From NCBI RefSeq assembly GCF_026342835.1, contig NZ_JAPEMI010000001.1, forward strand, positions 1,432,501 to 1,496,500: a stretch of DNA of 64,000 nucleotides. Reading direction: 5' to 3'. Positions 12,568-22,624 of the stretch are shown here, piece after piece. Position 1 is the stretch's first letter. Each line of letters starts with the position of its first letter. This DNA comes from Streptomyces sp. NBC_00154. GTDB taxonomy: Bacteria; Actinomycetota; Actinomycetes; Streptomycetales; Streptomycetaceae. The notes under the pieces are model-generated. The model did not search any database. It was given only the letters and a program-made list of their open reading frames with translations, and was not told the origin of the DNA. The position numbers were made by a program, and so were the translations under genes.

Positions 12568-13737
12568 TCAGCTGAGGCCCGCCGTCCGCGCGCGCTCGAC
12601 CGCCGGGCCGATCGCCCGGGCGACGTCCTCGACGTCCTGCTTGGTCGAGGTGTGTCCGAGCGAGAACCGCAGCGTGCCGCGGGCCAGGTCCGGGTCGGTG
12701 CCGGTGGCCAGCAGTACATGGCTGGGCTGGGCGATTCCCGCCGTGCAGGCGGAGCCGGTGGAGCATTCGATGCCCTGGGCGTCCAGCAGCAGGAGAAGCG
12801 AGTCTCCCTCACAGCCGGGGAAGGTGAAGTGGGCGTTGGCCGGGAGCCGGCCGCCGGGGGCCGGATCGCCACCGAGGATGGCGTCGGGAACGGCCGCGAG
12901 CACGGCCGCGACCAGCTGGTCGCGGAGCCCGCCGATCTCCCGGGAGAACTCCTCGCGGCCGTCGGCGGCGAGCCGGCCGGCCACCGCGAAGGCGGCGATG
13001 GCGGGCACATCGAGGGTCCCGGAGCGCACATGCCGCTCCTGGCCGCCGCCGTGCAGCACGGGTACGGGGGTGTAGGCGCGGCCGAGCAGCAGCGCGCCGA
13101 TGCCGAACGGGCCGCCGATCTTGTGCGCGCTGACGGTCATGGCGGCCAGTCCCGACCGGGCGAAGTCGACTTCCAACTGACCGAAGGCCTGCACCGCGTC
13201 AGAATGCATCGGCACATCGAACTCACCGGCCACGGCAGCCAGTTCACGTACCGGCATGATGGTGCCGATCTCGTTGTTGGCCCACATCACGGTGACCATC
13301 GCGACATCGTCGGGGTCGCGCGCGATCGCCTCGCGCAGCGTGTCCGGGTGGACGCGGCCGTAGGCGTCGACGGGGAGGTATTCGACGGTCGCACCCTCGT
13401 GTTCGGCGAGCCAGTCGACGGCGTCCAGCACGGCATGGTGCTCGACGGGACCGGCGAGTACGCGGGTGCGCCGGGGGTCGGCGTCGCGGCGGGCCCAGTA
13501 GAGGCCCTTCACGGCGAGGTTGTCGGCCTCGGTACCGCCGGAGGTGAAGACCACCTCGCTGGGGCGTGCGCCGAGGGCGTCGGCGAGGGTCTCTCTCGCC
13601 TCCTCGACGGTACGGCGGGCCCGGCGCCCGGCGGCGTGCAGTGAGGACGCGTTACCGGTGACGGCGAGCTGGGCGGTCATCGCCGCGATCGCCTCCGGAA
13701 GCATCGGCGTGGTCGCGGCGTGGTCGAGGTAAGCCAT
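12568..13737 (-). CDS. Cysteine desulfurase (IscS/NifS type)
   Basis: PLP enzyme of 389 residues that removes sulfur from cysteine for tRNA thiolation and Fe-S assembly. It begins [12 protein letters not shown] as in NifS/IscS. The PLP Lys206 is in VSAHKIGG, and the persulfide Cys331 is in the short loop GSACTAG. An open frame reaches 14016, but nothing upstream of the ATG at 13737 resembles the family. The nearby mnmA gene is its likely sulfur acceptor. Confidence 0.95.
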   Translation of the reverse strand: MAYLDHAATTPMLPEAIAAMTAQLAVTGNASSLHAAGRRARRTVEEARETLADALGARPSEVVFTSGGTEADNLAVKGLYWARRDADPRRTRVLAGPVEHHAVLDAVDWLAEHEGATVEYLPVDAYGRVHPDTLREAIARDPDDVAMVTVMWANNEIGTIMPVRELAAVAGEFDVPMHSDAVQAFGQLEVDFARSGLAAMTVSAHKIGGPFGIGALLLGRAYTPVPVLHGGGQERHVRSGTLDVPAIAAFAVAGRLAADGREEFSREIGGLRDQLVAAVLAAVPDAILGGDPAPGGRLPANAHFTFPGCEGDSLLLLLDAQGIECSTGSACTAGIAQPSHVLLATGTDPDLARGTLRFSLGHTSTKQDVEDVARAIGPAVERARTAGLS

Positions 13738-13891
13738 GGTGGGCTCGATTCTACGAGCCCGGGGCGGGGCGTATGCCGGGCGCATCGCGGTCCGTACCCG
13801 CGCACGGCGGACAGGTGTCGTGTCACCTGCCCGATTCGGAGCCCGAACCGGAGCCCGATCCGGCCGGGGCGGCGGCGCAGGACGCCGTCGG

Positions 13892-14224
13892 TCAGCTGCC
13901 GAAGCTCCAGGAGACGGTGCCGTTTCCGGTGACCAGGAAGGCCAGGACGACGAGGTCGGCGATGCCGAGGGCGAGTCCGAGGAGGGCGCGGCCGCGGCGG
14001 GCGGTGGAGCGGGCAAGGGCGATGACCGCCATCACGATGGCGATCGGGCCGAGCACGATGTTCATCACAAGGAGGCCGATCAGCCCGAGCACGAAGGAGG
14101 CGACGGCCAGACCGTCGGCGTCCCGGGTGCTCCTCCTGCGGCCGACGGGCCGCGGGGCGTCATCCCCGGCGGTGGCGGCTTCCGTGCCGATGCCGGCTCG
14201 GCGGGCGAATGCGGTGAGTGTCAT
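13892..14224 (-). CDS. Small DUF4190-type membrane protein
   Basis: A 110-residue protein with a basic N-terminal half and two hydrophobic segments ([20 protein letters not shown] and [17 protein letters not shown]). The glycine-spaced pattern and short charged loop ([10 protein letters not shown]) match the DUF4190 family of actinobacterial membrane proteins, function unknown. It lies downstream of another tiny membrane gene in the same direction. Confidence 0.7.
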   Translation of the reverse strand: MTLTAFARRAGIGTEAATAGDDAPRPVGRRRSTRDADGLAVASFVLGLIGLLVMNIVLGPIAIVMAVIALARSTARRGRALLGLALGIADLVVLAFLVTGNGTVSWSFGS

Positions 14225-14281
14225 GGTGCGGGCTCCTTCGTCTCTGTCATTGGCTCGAACGTCGGATCGGAACAGGCCGGA

Positions 14282-14443
14282 TCAGTGGGACCGGCGGTGT
14301 GCGCCCAGCCGCTCACGGACCGCGAAGATCAGCAGCCAGCAGCCGATCGCGGCGGCGAGGGCGAGGGTCAGCGGGAGCGGGATCTGGACCACCGCCCCGA
14401 GGACGACCCCCAGCAGGAGCAGGGCGGCGACGAGGATGATCAT
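14282..14443 (-). CDS. Very small two-helix membrane protein
   Basis: A 53-residue protein, almost entirely two hydrophobic segments (MIILVAALLLLGVVLGAVV and TLALAAAIGCWLLIFAV) with a basic tail RERLGAHRRSH. The ATG at 14443 has AAAGG about 7 nt upstream. An in-frame ATG at 14539 would add an unlikely N-terminus encoded by tandem repeats. No function is recognisable. Confidence 0.55.
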   Translation of the reverse strand: MIILVAALLLLGVVLGAVVQIPLPLTLALAAAIGCWLLIFAVRERLGAHRRSH

Positions 14444-14483
14444 GTTTGGCCTTTCCGGGAGTTCTCGGGGCACTCGGACACTC

Positions 14484-14517
14484 TGCGCACTGTGCGCACT
14501 GTGCGCACTGTGCGCCC
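14484..14517. repeat. Tandem 9-bp repeat TGCGCACTG
   Basis: Three complete copies and a partial fourth of TGCGCACTG lie head to tail. Each copy holds the palindrome TGCGCA, so four such sites are spaced 9 bp apart. They sit upstream of the minus-strand membrane-protein gene and opposite the TetR gene. They could be a slippage array or clustered protein-binding sites. Confidence 0.75.
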
Positions 14518-14537
14518 ATTTGAGAGTACGAGTGTTC

Positions 14538-14551
14538 ACTGACTTGTCAGT
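14538..14551. promoter_or_regulatory. Inverted repeat, candidate TetR operator
   Basis: ACTGAC-TT-GTCAGT is a perfect inverted repeat with 6-bp arms. It lies 54 bp upstream of the TetR-family start at 14605 and between divergent genes, the usual position of a TetR autoregulatory operator. A related half site (TTGTTTACTGA) follows at about 14588. Binding is inferred, not shown. Confidence 0.5.
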
Positions 14552-14604
14552 CTAGACCCATCCACCCCTTCCGCGGCCCGGAGAACAGTTGTTTACTGAA
14601 TGGC

Positions 14605-15234
14605 ATGAGTCACACCGTCGGCATCCGCCAGACCCAGAAGCTGAAAACCCGTCAGGCACTGCTGGACGCAGCGCTCCAACTGTTGGAGCACCAGAGCCTG
14701 AGCAGCCTGGGACTGCGCGAGGTGACGCGGGTGGTGGGCGTCGCGCCGACCGCCTTCTACCGGCACTTCGACGACACCGCCGCGCTCGGCGTGGCACTCG
14801 TCGAGGAAGCGCTCGGCAGCCTGCACGGAGTGATCGGCGCGATCCTCGCCGAGACCGGCGACAGTGAGGCCCGGCTGGACCGCAGCGTCGAGCTGATCAC
14901 CCGTCATGTACGTGAGCAGCCGGCCCACTTCCGCTTCATCGCCCGTGAACAGCACGGCGGCGTCGGTCCGGTCCGCGAGGCCATAGCTGCCCAACTGCGG
15001 CGATTCGCCGAGGAGGTGGCCGAAGCGCTCGCCGCGGAGCCGGAGTCGCGGGGCTGGACCGGCGAGGACCTGCTGATGCTGGGCGGTCTCTACGTCGACC
15101 ACATGGTGATCACGGCCTCCGCGATGCTGGACGCCGGCCCGGCCGGCGAGGCCCAGGTGGCCGAGGTCACCCGCCGGCGGCTGCGGCTCGTCACCCTCGG
15201 CAGACGCCACTGGCTGGACGGCGCCGACACCTGA
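14605..15234 (+). CDS. TetR-family regulator, FabR/DesT-like
   Basis: A 209-residue repressor. The N-terminal HTH reads LSSLGLREVTRVVGVAPTAF followed by YRHFDD. The LGLREVTRxxGVAPTAFYRHF pattern is the one seen in FabR/DesT-type regulators of unsaturated fatty-acid synthesis. The C-terminal ligand domain is helical. A ligand such as acyl-CoA or acyl-ACP is inferred only from family resemblance. The convergent neighbour is an acyl-CoA thioesterase, which would fit lipid control. Confidence 0.85.
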   Translation: MSHTVGIRQTQKLKTRQALLDAALQLLEHQSLSSLGLREVTRVVGVAPTAFYRHFDDTAALGVALVEEALGSLHGVIGAILAETGDSEARLDRSVELITRHVREQPAHFRFIAREQHGGVGPVREAIAAQLRRFAEEVAEALAAEPESRGWTGEDLLMLGGLYVDHMVITASAMLDAGPAGEAQVAEVTRRRLRLVTLGRRHWLDGADT

Positions 15235-15237
15235 GGG

Positions 15238-15439
15238 CTCTCCCGTACAGGAGGACACCCCGGCCGAGCCGACCGCCGCGCTCACCCGCTGTCTGCAGGT
15301 GGAACAGACGGGTCCGCGCACAGCCGGGCGCCGCATCGAGACCGAGCACGGAGGCTTCGAGGCGCTCGGCATGCTCGGTGGCGGGGACCGGTCCACGGGT
15401 CCGGAGCAGCAGGATCGAGAACAGCCGCTCGGATTTCAC
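15238..15439 (-). pseudogene. Remnant of a WYL-domain/DeoR-type HTH regulator
   Basis: The minus strand from 15439 reads MKSERLFSILLLRTRGPVPA then TEHAERLEASV, very close to the start of YafY/WYL regulators (KSERLLxILLLLQxRGxVxAxELAERLEVSVRT). Similarity stops after about 33 residues, and the reading runs into the convergent TetR 3' end without the rest of the HTH or any WYL domain. I read this as a truncated relic. Confidence 0.5.
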
Positions 15440-15460
15440 GCCGCCCGGACTCCTGGAATA

Positions 15461-15510
15461 CCGGACGCCGCAATACCTGACGCCCTCACGTCAGGTATTC
15501 CGGCGTCCGG
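15461..15510. terminator. Long hairpin between convergent genes
   Basis: CCGGACGCCG plus AATACCTGACG pairs with CGTCAGGTATT plus CGGCGTCCGG around a 6-nt loop (CCCTCA), with one C-C mismatch. That is 21 paired positions. It sits between the convergent TetR and thioesterase genes and probably ends transcription from both sides. No U-tract is present, as is usual in Streptomyces. Confidence 0.75.
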
Positions 15511-15520
15511 GCACAGTGGC

Positions 15521-16366
15521 TCAGCTGCGCGGGGCTCGGGCCAACTGGCGGGACTGGGCGACCAACCGGTCGGCGCTGTCCCAGACGTCCGCGTCCTCCT
15601 CCAGGAAGCCGCCCGCGAGGTTGCGGGTGCTGATGGAGACACGCAGCGGGCCGGGGGCCGGGCGGCAACGGATGTGGGTGGTGAGCTCGATGGTCGGCGT
15701 CCAGCCCTTGAGCCCCAGCTCGAACGAGGTCGGCGGCAGCGCGTCGACGGTGAGCAGCAGGGAGTACGGGTCGGCGTCGCGCCCGTCCGCGAGGCCGAAC
15801 CAGCCGCGCATCTCGCCCTTGCCGGACGGGGCGCCGATGGCCCAGCCGATGGTCGACGGGTCGAGCTTGATGTTGAGCCGCTCGGTGATCGCGGAGCTGC
15901 CGGGGATGGGCGCCGGGCCGTCGCCCGGGCCGAAGCACTGCTCGATCGGCGCCATGGCCGGCGGCTTCGCCGACGTGCGGATGTCGTCGGAGAGCGAGTC
16001 CAGGTCGCCGTAGGTGCCCAGCACCCGGATGCGCTCGACCTCGGTGCCGTCCTCCGCGTACTGGAAGAGCGACGCCTGACCGGTGGAGAGGGTACGGCCG
16101 GTGCGGACGACCTGCGTTCGGATCAGCGCGGGGCCGGGAACCGACGCGGTGAGGTAGTGCGCGGAGACCGAGAAGGGGTCGGAGTGCGGCAGGGCCTCAC
16201 CGAGCGCGCGACCGAGCATGGCCAGTAGATACCCGCCGTTGACGGCGTGGATGATCGTCCAGCCCGCGGAGAGCTCGGCGTCGTAGACGCCTTCTTCGCG
16301 AAGGGTGACGGCGGTGTCCCTGTCGAACTCGCTGTCGCCGATGAGTGCCTGAGCTGCCTGTGCCAT
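15521..16366 (-). CDS. Acyl-CoA thioesterase-like (double hot-dog) protein
   Basis: A 281-residue protein with two hot-dog halves, as in TesB-like thioesterases. The first half has AGWTIIHAVNGGYLLAMLGR and PFSVSAHYLTASVPGP, the second GWAIGAPSGKGEMRGWFGLA and WTPTIELTTHIRCRPAPGP. It should hydrolyse acyl-CoA esters; chain preference is unknown. The ATG at 16366 is chosen over a GTG 9 bp upstream. Neither has a clear ribosome-binding site, but a TACAAT element lies about 20 bp upstream. Confidence 0.8.
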   Translation of the reverse strand: MAQAAQALIGDSEFDRDTAVTLREEGVYDAELSAGWTIIHAVNGGYLLAMLGRALGEALPHSDPFSVSAHYLTASVPGPALIRTQVVRTGRTLSTGQASLFQYAEDGTEVERIRVLGTYGDLDSLSDDIRTSAKPPAMAPIEQCFGPGDGPAPIPGSSAITERLNIKLDPSTIGWAIGAPSGKGEMRGWFGLADGRDADPYSLLLTVDALPPTSFELGLKGWTPTIELTTHIRCRPAPGPLRVSISTRNLAGGFLEEDADVWDSADRLVAQSRQLARAPRS

Positions 16367-16455
16367 GAGATGCACCGTACACCGATTGTATTACTGAGCG
16401 GTAGCTTTTTTGATTCGGTGATGTGTCGGCGCATTGCGACTCGAACCATGGCCGG

Positions 16456-17127
16456 TCAGGTGGCGGCGGAGCCCTCCTCGGCCGCGGCCGAGGAACGCTT
16501 GTACGCGCGGGGCGCCCGCCAGTGGAACCGCATCGCCAGCAGCCGCAGAACAAAGGCGGTGATCACGGCGGTGCCGCTGGTGAAGGCGTTGATCGTGCCG
16601 AAGCGGATGCACAGCACGATCATGGCTGCGCCCACCATCGCGGGCACGGCGTACAGATCGCGGTCCCAGCGCAGCAGCGAAGGCGTCTCATTGGCGAGTA
16701 CGTCACGCAGCACACCACCGCCGACCGCGGTGGCCAGACCCAGGGCCGCCGAAGCGGTGAGGCCCAGGCCGTAGTCGTACGCCTTGACGGTGCCGGTGAC
16801 ACAGAACAGTCCGAGGCCCGCCGCGTCGAAGACGTTGACCGCCACCTGGATCCGCTCGACGTGCGGATGCAGGAAGAAGACCAGGCCGGCGGCGAGCAGC
16901 GGGGTGAGGAAGTAGCCGAGATCGGTGAAGGCGGCGGGTGGCACCGCCCCGATGATCAGATCACGGAACAGCCCCCCGCCCAGCGCTGTCACCTCGGCGA
17001 GCACCGCGATGCCGAAGACATCGAAGTTCTTGCGTACGGCGAGCAGTGCGCCGGAGATCGCGAAGACAAAAATTCCGACGATGTCGAGCGCATGCTGGAC
17101 GGAGGGCGTGAACAGTTCGTTGAGCAC
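16456..17127 (-). CDS. TRIC-type cation channel/UPF0126 membrane protein
   Basis: A 223-residue integral membrane protein with about seven hydrophobic segments and the duplicated glycine-rich motif of this family: ALGGGLFRDLIIGAVPPAAF in the first half and AVGGGVLRDVLANETPSLL in the second. Prokaryotic homologues are trimeric cation channels; some relatives are linked to glycine transport. Substrate cannot be assigned. It lies 18 bp downstream of oppF on the same strand and may be the last gene of that transcript. Confidence 0.87.
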   Translation of the reverse strand: MLNELFTPSVQHALDIVGIFVFAISGALLAVRKNFDVFGIAVLAEVTALGGGLFRDLIIGAVPPAAFTDLGYFLTPLLAAGLVFFLHPHVERIQVAVNVFDAAGLGLFCVTGTVKAYDYGLGLTASAALGLATAVGGGVLRDVLANETPSLLRWDRDLYAVPAMVGAAMIVLCIRFGTINAFTSGTAVITAFVLRLLAMRFHWRAPRAYKRSSAAAEEGSAAT

Positions 17128-17145
17128 CGGGCAATTGTGCCGGTA

Positions 17146-18569
<1,424 letters not shown>

Positions 18570-18573
<4 letters not shown>

Positions 18574-19658
18574 AGCTTCGGCGCAATCTCTTCGGTCCAG
18601 ATCCGGGTGCGCTCCTCGGGTGCCATGTGGCAGGCCGAGTAGTGCCCGTCGCCGACCAGCTTCAGCTCGGGACGCGTGGTGCGGGTGATGTCACCCTTGG
18701 GTACGTCCGCGTACGGGCAGCGCGGGTTGAAGGCGCAGCCGCTCGGGATGTTGATCAGCGACGGCGGCTGGCCCTTGACGGGGATCAGCCGTTCGGTCTG
18801 CTCGCGGTCGATGCGCGGCATCGAGGTGAGCAGCCCCCAGGTGTACGGGTGTTGGGCCTCGTAGAAGACCTTCTCCGCGGGGCCGCGCTCGATGCACCGG
18901 CCGCCGTACATCACCAGCAGCTCGTCGGCCATCTCGGCGACGACACCCAGGTCGTGGGTGATCATGATGACGGCGGAGCCGAACTCCTTCTGCAGGTCCC
19001 GGATCAGGTCCAGGATCTGCGCCTGGACGGTGACGTCCAGGGCGGTGGTCGGCTCGTCGGCGATCAGCAGCTCGGGGTTGTTGACCAGTGCCATCGCGAT
19101 CATGGCGCGCTGGCGCATACCGCCGGAGAACTCGTGCGGATAGGCGTCGACCCGCTTGTGCGGTTCGGGGATGCCGACCCGGTCGAGCATCTCGATCGCA
19201 CGCGTACGGGCGATCTTCTTGCTGACCTTGTTGTGGACCCGGTAGGCCTCCACGATCTGCGCGCCGACCGTGTAGTACGGGTGCATCGCGGAGAGCGGGT
19301 CCTGGAAGATCATCGCCATCTTGCGGCCGCGCAGTTCGCGCACCCGGTCGGCGGTGGCCCCGATCAGTTCCTCGCCGTCCAGCCAGACCTCGCCGGAGAT
19401 CCGGGCGTTGGGGGCCGTACGGTGCAGGCCCATCACGCCGAGCGAGGTGACGGACTTGCCGGAGCCGGACTCGCCGACGATGCCGAGGGTCTGCCCCGGC
19501 TTCACATCGAAGCTGACGCCGTCGACCGACTTGACCAGGCCGTCGTCCGTCTGGAAGTGGATGCGCAGATCCCGTACGGAGAGGAAGGCCTCGTCGTCGC
19601 CGGAACGCCGGCCGACCACCGGCTCGCCCGGCGCCTCGGTCTTGGAAACCTCACTCAC
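18570..19658 (-). CDS. oppD: Oligopeptide ABC transporter ATPase OppD
   Basis: A 362-residue ATPase partner of OppF. It has Walker A GESGSGKS, signature FSGGMRQRAMIAMALV and Walker B LIADEPTTALDV, followed by the peptide-transporter C-terminal motif with CAFNPRCPYA. The start is the GTG at 19658, overlapping the stop of oppB by 4 bp, with conserved sequence beginning about 25 codons in (LSVRDLRIHFQTDDG). An open frame continues far upstream across oppB but is not coding there. Confidence 0.93.
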
Positions 19659-20665
19659 GAGAGCCTCACCCTGGGGTCGATGGCGGCGTACACCAGATCC
19701 ACCAGCAGATTGCAGATGACGATGAAGAAGGCGGCGACGAGCGTCACGCCCATGACGATCGGAAGGTCGTTGTCCTGCACGCTCTTGACGGCGTACTGGC
19801 CGAGTCCGGGGAAGGAGAACACGGTCTCGGTGATCACGGCGCCGCCGAGCAGCAGACCGAAGTCCATGCCGAAGATGGTGACGATGGGCGTCAGCGCGGC
19901 CCGCAGCCCGTGCTTGCCGATGACCCGGCTCTCCTTGAGGCCCTTGGCGCGGGCCGTACGGATGTAGTCCTCGCCCATGGTCTCCAGCATTCCGGCCCGG
20001 GTGAGCCGGGCGTAGAGCGCGGAGTAGAGGAAGGCGAGCGAACACCACGGGATCAGCAGATTCCATGCCCAGTCGGCCGGATTGTCCGTGAATGCGACGT
20101 AGTTGACGCCTTCCCAGATCGGCCACTGCACGGTGAAGACGCCGAGCGCCAGCATGCCGGTGAAGAAGATGGGGAGGGAGACGCCGGCCAGGGCGACGCC
20201 CATGAAGAAACGGTCCAGCAGCGAACCCCGCTTGAGGGCGGAGACGACACCGATGGCGATGCCGCTGATCAGCCAGATCACGGCGGCACCGACGGCCAGC
20301 GAGAGCGTCACCGGGATGCGCTGGGTGAGCTGCGGCCAGACCTCGACGTGACGCTTGAAGGAGTAGCCGAAGCACGGGGCGTGGCACTGCGAGGCGTCGG
20401 GGCCGAATTTGTAGGTGGCACCGACGAAGATCTGCTTGATGAAGTGCCAGTACTGCGTGTAGAGCGGCTGGTCGAGACCCAGGTTGTGCTTGACCGCGGC
20501 AATGGACTGGGGATTGGCATCCTTGCCCACATACTGCGCGGCGAGCTGGTCCATCGTCTGCCCGGCCAGCCGGGGGACGAGGAAGAAAATCGCGAAGGTG
20601 ACTGCGCTGACGATCAGCAGCAACAGCACCGCGCCGAAGACGCGTCGAATGATGTACGCAGCCAC
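19655..20665 (-). CDS. oppB: Oligopeptide ABC transporter permease OppB
   Basis: Inner-membrane permease of 336 residues with an N-terminal membrane anchor (YIIRRVFGAVLLLLIVSAVT) and five further hydrophobic segments. The cytoplasmic EAA loop reads MGEDYIRTARAKGLKESRV, the contact for the ATPases. A large external loop after the first helix (about residues 40-110) is typical of OppB/DppB. The start is GTG at 20665. It is separated from oppA by 145 bp that hold a strong hairpin. Confidence 0.93.
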   Translation of the reverse strand: MAAYIIRRVFGAVLLLLIVSAVTFAIFFLVPRLAGQTMDQLAAQYVGKDANPQSIAAVKHNLGLDQPLYTQYWHFIKQIFVGATYKFGPDASQCHAPCFGYSFKRHVEVWPQLTQRIPVTLSLAVGAAVIWLISGIAIGVVSALKRGSLLDRFFMGVALAGVSLPIFFTGMLALGVFTVQWPIWEGVNYVAFTDNPADWAWNLLIPWCSLAFLYSALYARLTRAGMLETMGEDYIRTARAKGLKESRVIGKHGLRAALTPIVTIFGMDFGLLLGGAVITETVFSFPGLGQYAVKSVQDNDLPIVMGVTLVAAFFIVICNLLVDLVYAAIDPRVRLS

Positions 20666-20680
20666 AGCTGTCCGGCGGCG

Positions 20681-20727
20681 GTGTCCGCCGGCCGGGCGCT
20701 CCGAGGAGCACCCGGTCCGGCGGACAC
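20681..20727 (-). promoter_or_regulatory. Stem-loop between oppA and oppB
   Basis: GTGTCCGCCGG at 20681-20691 pairs with CCGGCGGACAC at 20717-20727, and the inner bases (CGGGCGCTCC/GGAGCACCCG) also largely pair. A long stem downstream of the binding-protein gene inside a transporter operon often protects or partly terminates that mRNA, raising binding protein over permease. That role is inferred. Confidence 0.65.
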
Positions 20728-20810
20728 CGAAACCTTCACCTGCCTTTCGAACTTTCGGGGGTACGGGGGTCGCCCCCCGAATGAATCAGCCCGGCGGACA
20801 GGCCCGGCAG

Positions 20811-22568
20811 TTACTTGGAGGAGCCCATCAGCAGGTAGTCGTACATGCCGAGGTATGCCTGCGTGACCGTGACGTTGGTCGCGGAGACCGGACGCAGCAG
20901 CAGGTTCTTGCGGTAGACGAGCGGCACGGCGGACGCGTTCTCGGCGACCAGCTTGTCGATGTCGCCCCAGGCCTTCGCACGGGCGGCGTCATCGGTGTTG
21001 GCGATGGCCTCGTTGAGCGCCTTGTTGATCGCCGGGTCGTCGAGTTCCTGGACGTTGTTGCCACCGGTCGGCTTGATGGCCGAGCCGTTGATGATCTGGT
21101 CCAGGAAGCCGAAGCCGGTCGGCCAGTCGGCGCCCCACGCGGTCATGATCATGCCGAGCTTGTGCTCGTGGACGTAGCTCGGGTTACCGGCGAAGTTCTG
21201 GAAGTACTTGCCGCCCGGGAACGTCTTGATGTTGGCGGTGACGCCGATCTTCTTCAGGGACGCCTGGACCGCGGTGACCATCGACATCTCGGCCGGACGG
21301 TCGGAGCGGGCGGAGATGTTGGTCTCGAACCCGTTGGGCTGGCCGCACTCCTTCAGCTCGGCCTTGGCCTTCTCGATGTCGCCCTTGTGACCCTCGGTCT
21401 CGTACAGGTCGAACTTGCTGTAACCGCTGACGGTCGGCGGCAGCAGCGTCGTCGCGACGTCACCCTTCGGGTCGCCACCCTGGGCGGCCTGGACCGACGC
21501 CTTGTCGATACCCCACTGCACGGCCTTGCGGCAGTGGATGTTGTCGAACGGCTTCACGTGCACGTTCAGACCGATGTACGAGGTGGCGCCCGCGTACGCG
21601 TTGTCCGTCTGCTTCTTGAGCTTCTGGTCGGTCAGGACCTTGGGCTGCGTGGCCGGGGCCACACCGGTGCCGGCCGCGTCCACCGTGAGGTTGTCCGCGA
21701 GAAGGTCGTTGTCGACCGTCTCCTGCTTGACCTTGAAGCGGATGTTGATCTTGTCCGGCAGGGCCGGACGGATCGGGTCCGTCTTCGGGTCCCAGTTCTC
21801 GTTACGGACGAGGCTGGCGCTCTTGCCCTCCTCGTACGAAGCGAACTTGTACGGGCCCGAGGACACGATGTGCTGGACGTACTCGGCGCCCTTGTCCTTC
21901 GCGGCCGGCACGGGGGACGTCTGCGAGAAGGTCGCGAGGTAGTCGAAGTCCGCGAACGCGTCCTTCAGCTTGAAGACGATGGTGGTGTCGTCCGGGGTCT
22001 CGATGGACGCGATCCCGTTCGGGTTCTTGTCCTTGTAGGGACCCTTGTACTTGTCGCCGCCGATGAGGTGCGCCTTGAAGTACGTCGGGCCGTTGGACAG
22101 CGCCTCGGGCGAGAAGTTGCTTCGCTCGATGGCGTACTTGATGTCCTTCGAGGTGATCGGCGAACCGTCCTCGTACTTCAGGCCCTTCTTCAGGGTGTAC
22201 GTCCACGTCTTCGCGTCGGCGCTGGGCTTGCCCAGCGACTCCGCGAGGTCCGGGACGACCTCCAGACCGGCGCCGCCGGCGGCCGGCTTGAAGCTGGTCA
22301 GCGTACGGCCGTAGAGGCGCGCGAAGTTCTGCACCCAGCCGTAGTACGTGTTGCCGGGGTCGAGGGAGTCCGGCTCGTCCGACAGTGCGAGGGAGAGCGT
22401 TCCACCCTTCTTGTCCGACTTGTTGACTACGGAGGTCAGCGCGGCGTCGGTGGCGCCACTGCTACCACCCTTGCTCTTGCTGTCGCTGTCCGAACCGCCA
22501 CAGGCGGTTGCCCCCAGCGCGATCGCCACAGCTGTGGCGATCGCAGCTGTCGCTCTTTTGGTCTTCAC
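20811..22568 (-). CDS. oppA: Oligopeptide-binding lipoprotein OppA
   Basis: Extracytoplasmic solute-binding protein (family 5) of 585 residues, anchored by a lipidated Cys in ALGATACGGSD after a signal peptide of about 24 residues. The body shows the family segments LSDEPDSLDPGNTYYGW, WTYTLKKGLKYEDGSPITS and GKYFQNFAGNPSYV. It captures peptides and delivers them to OppB/OppC. The start is GTG at 22568 with GAGGGGG upstream. It is the second gene of the operon. Confidence 0.94.
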   Translation of the reverse strand: MKTKRATAAIATAVAIALGATACGGSDSDSKSKGGSSGATDAALTSVVNKSDKKGGTLSLALSDEPDSLDPGNTYYGWVQNFARLYGRTLTSFKPAAGGAGLEVVPDLAESLGKPSADAKTWTYTLKKGLKYEDGSPITSKDIKYAIERSNFSPEALSNGPTYFKAHLIGGDKYKGPYKDKNPNGIASIETPDDTTIVFKLKDAFADFDYLATFSQTSPVPAAKDKGAEYVQHIVSSGPYKFASYEEGKSASLVRNENWDPKTDPIRPALPDKINIRFKVKQETVDNDLLADNLTVDAAGTGVAPATQPKVLTDQKLKKQTDNAYAGATSYIGLNVHVKPFDNIHCRKAVQWGIDKASVQAAQGGDPKGDVATTLLPPTVSGYSKFDLYETEGHKGDIEKAKAELKECGQPNGFETNISARSDRPAEMSMVTAVQASLKKIGVTANIKTFPGGKYFQNFAGNPSYVHEHKLGMIMTAWGADWPTGFGFLDQIINGSAIKPTGGNNVQELDDPAINKALNEAIANTDDAARAKAWGDIDKLVAENASAVPLVYRKNLLLRPVSATNVTVTQAYLGMYDYLLMGSSK

Positions 22569-22624
22569 CTGAGGAATGCCCCCTCGATCGATGGTTGCGG
22601 CAGATGATTGGCAGGTGCCGCGGA

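Noticed and set aside
14484..14517. CRISPR-like array
   Set aside because: Units are only 9 bp, contiguous, with no spacers.
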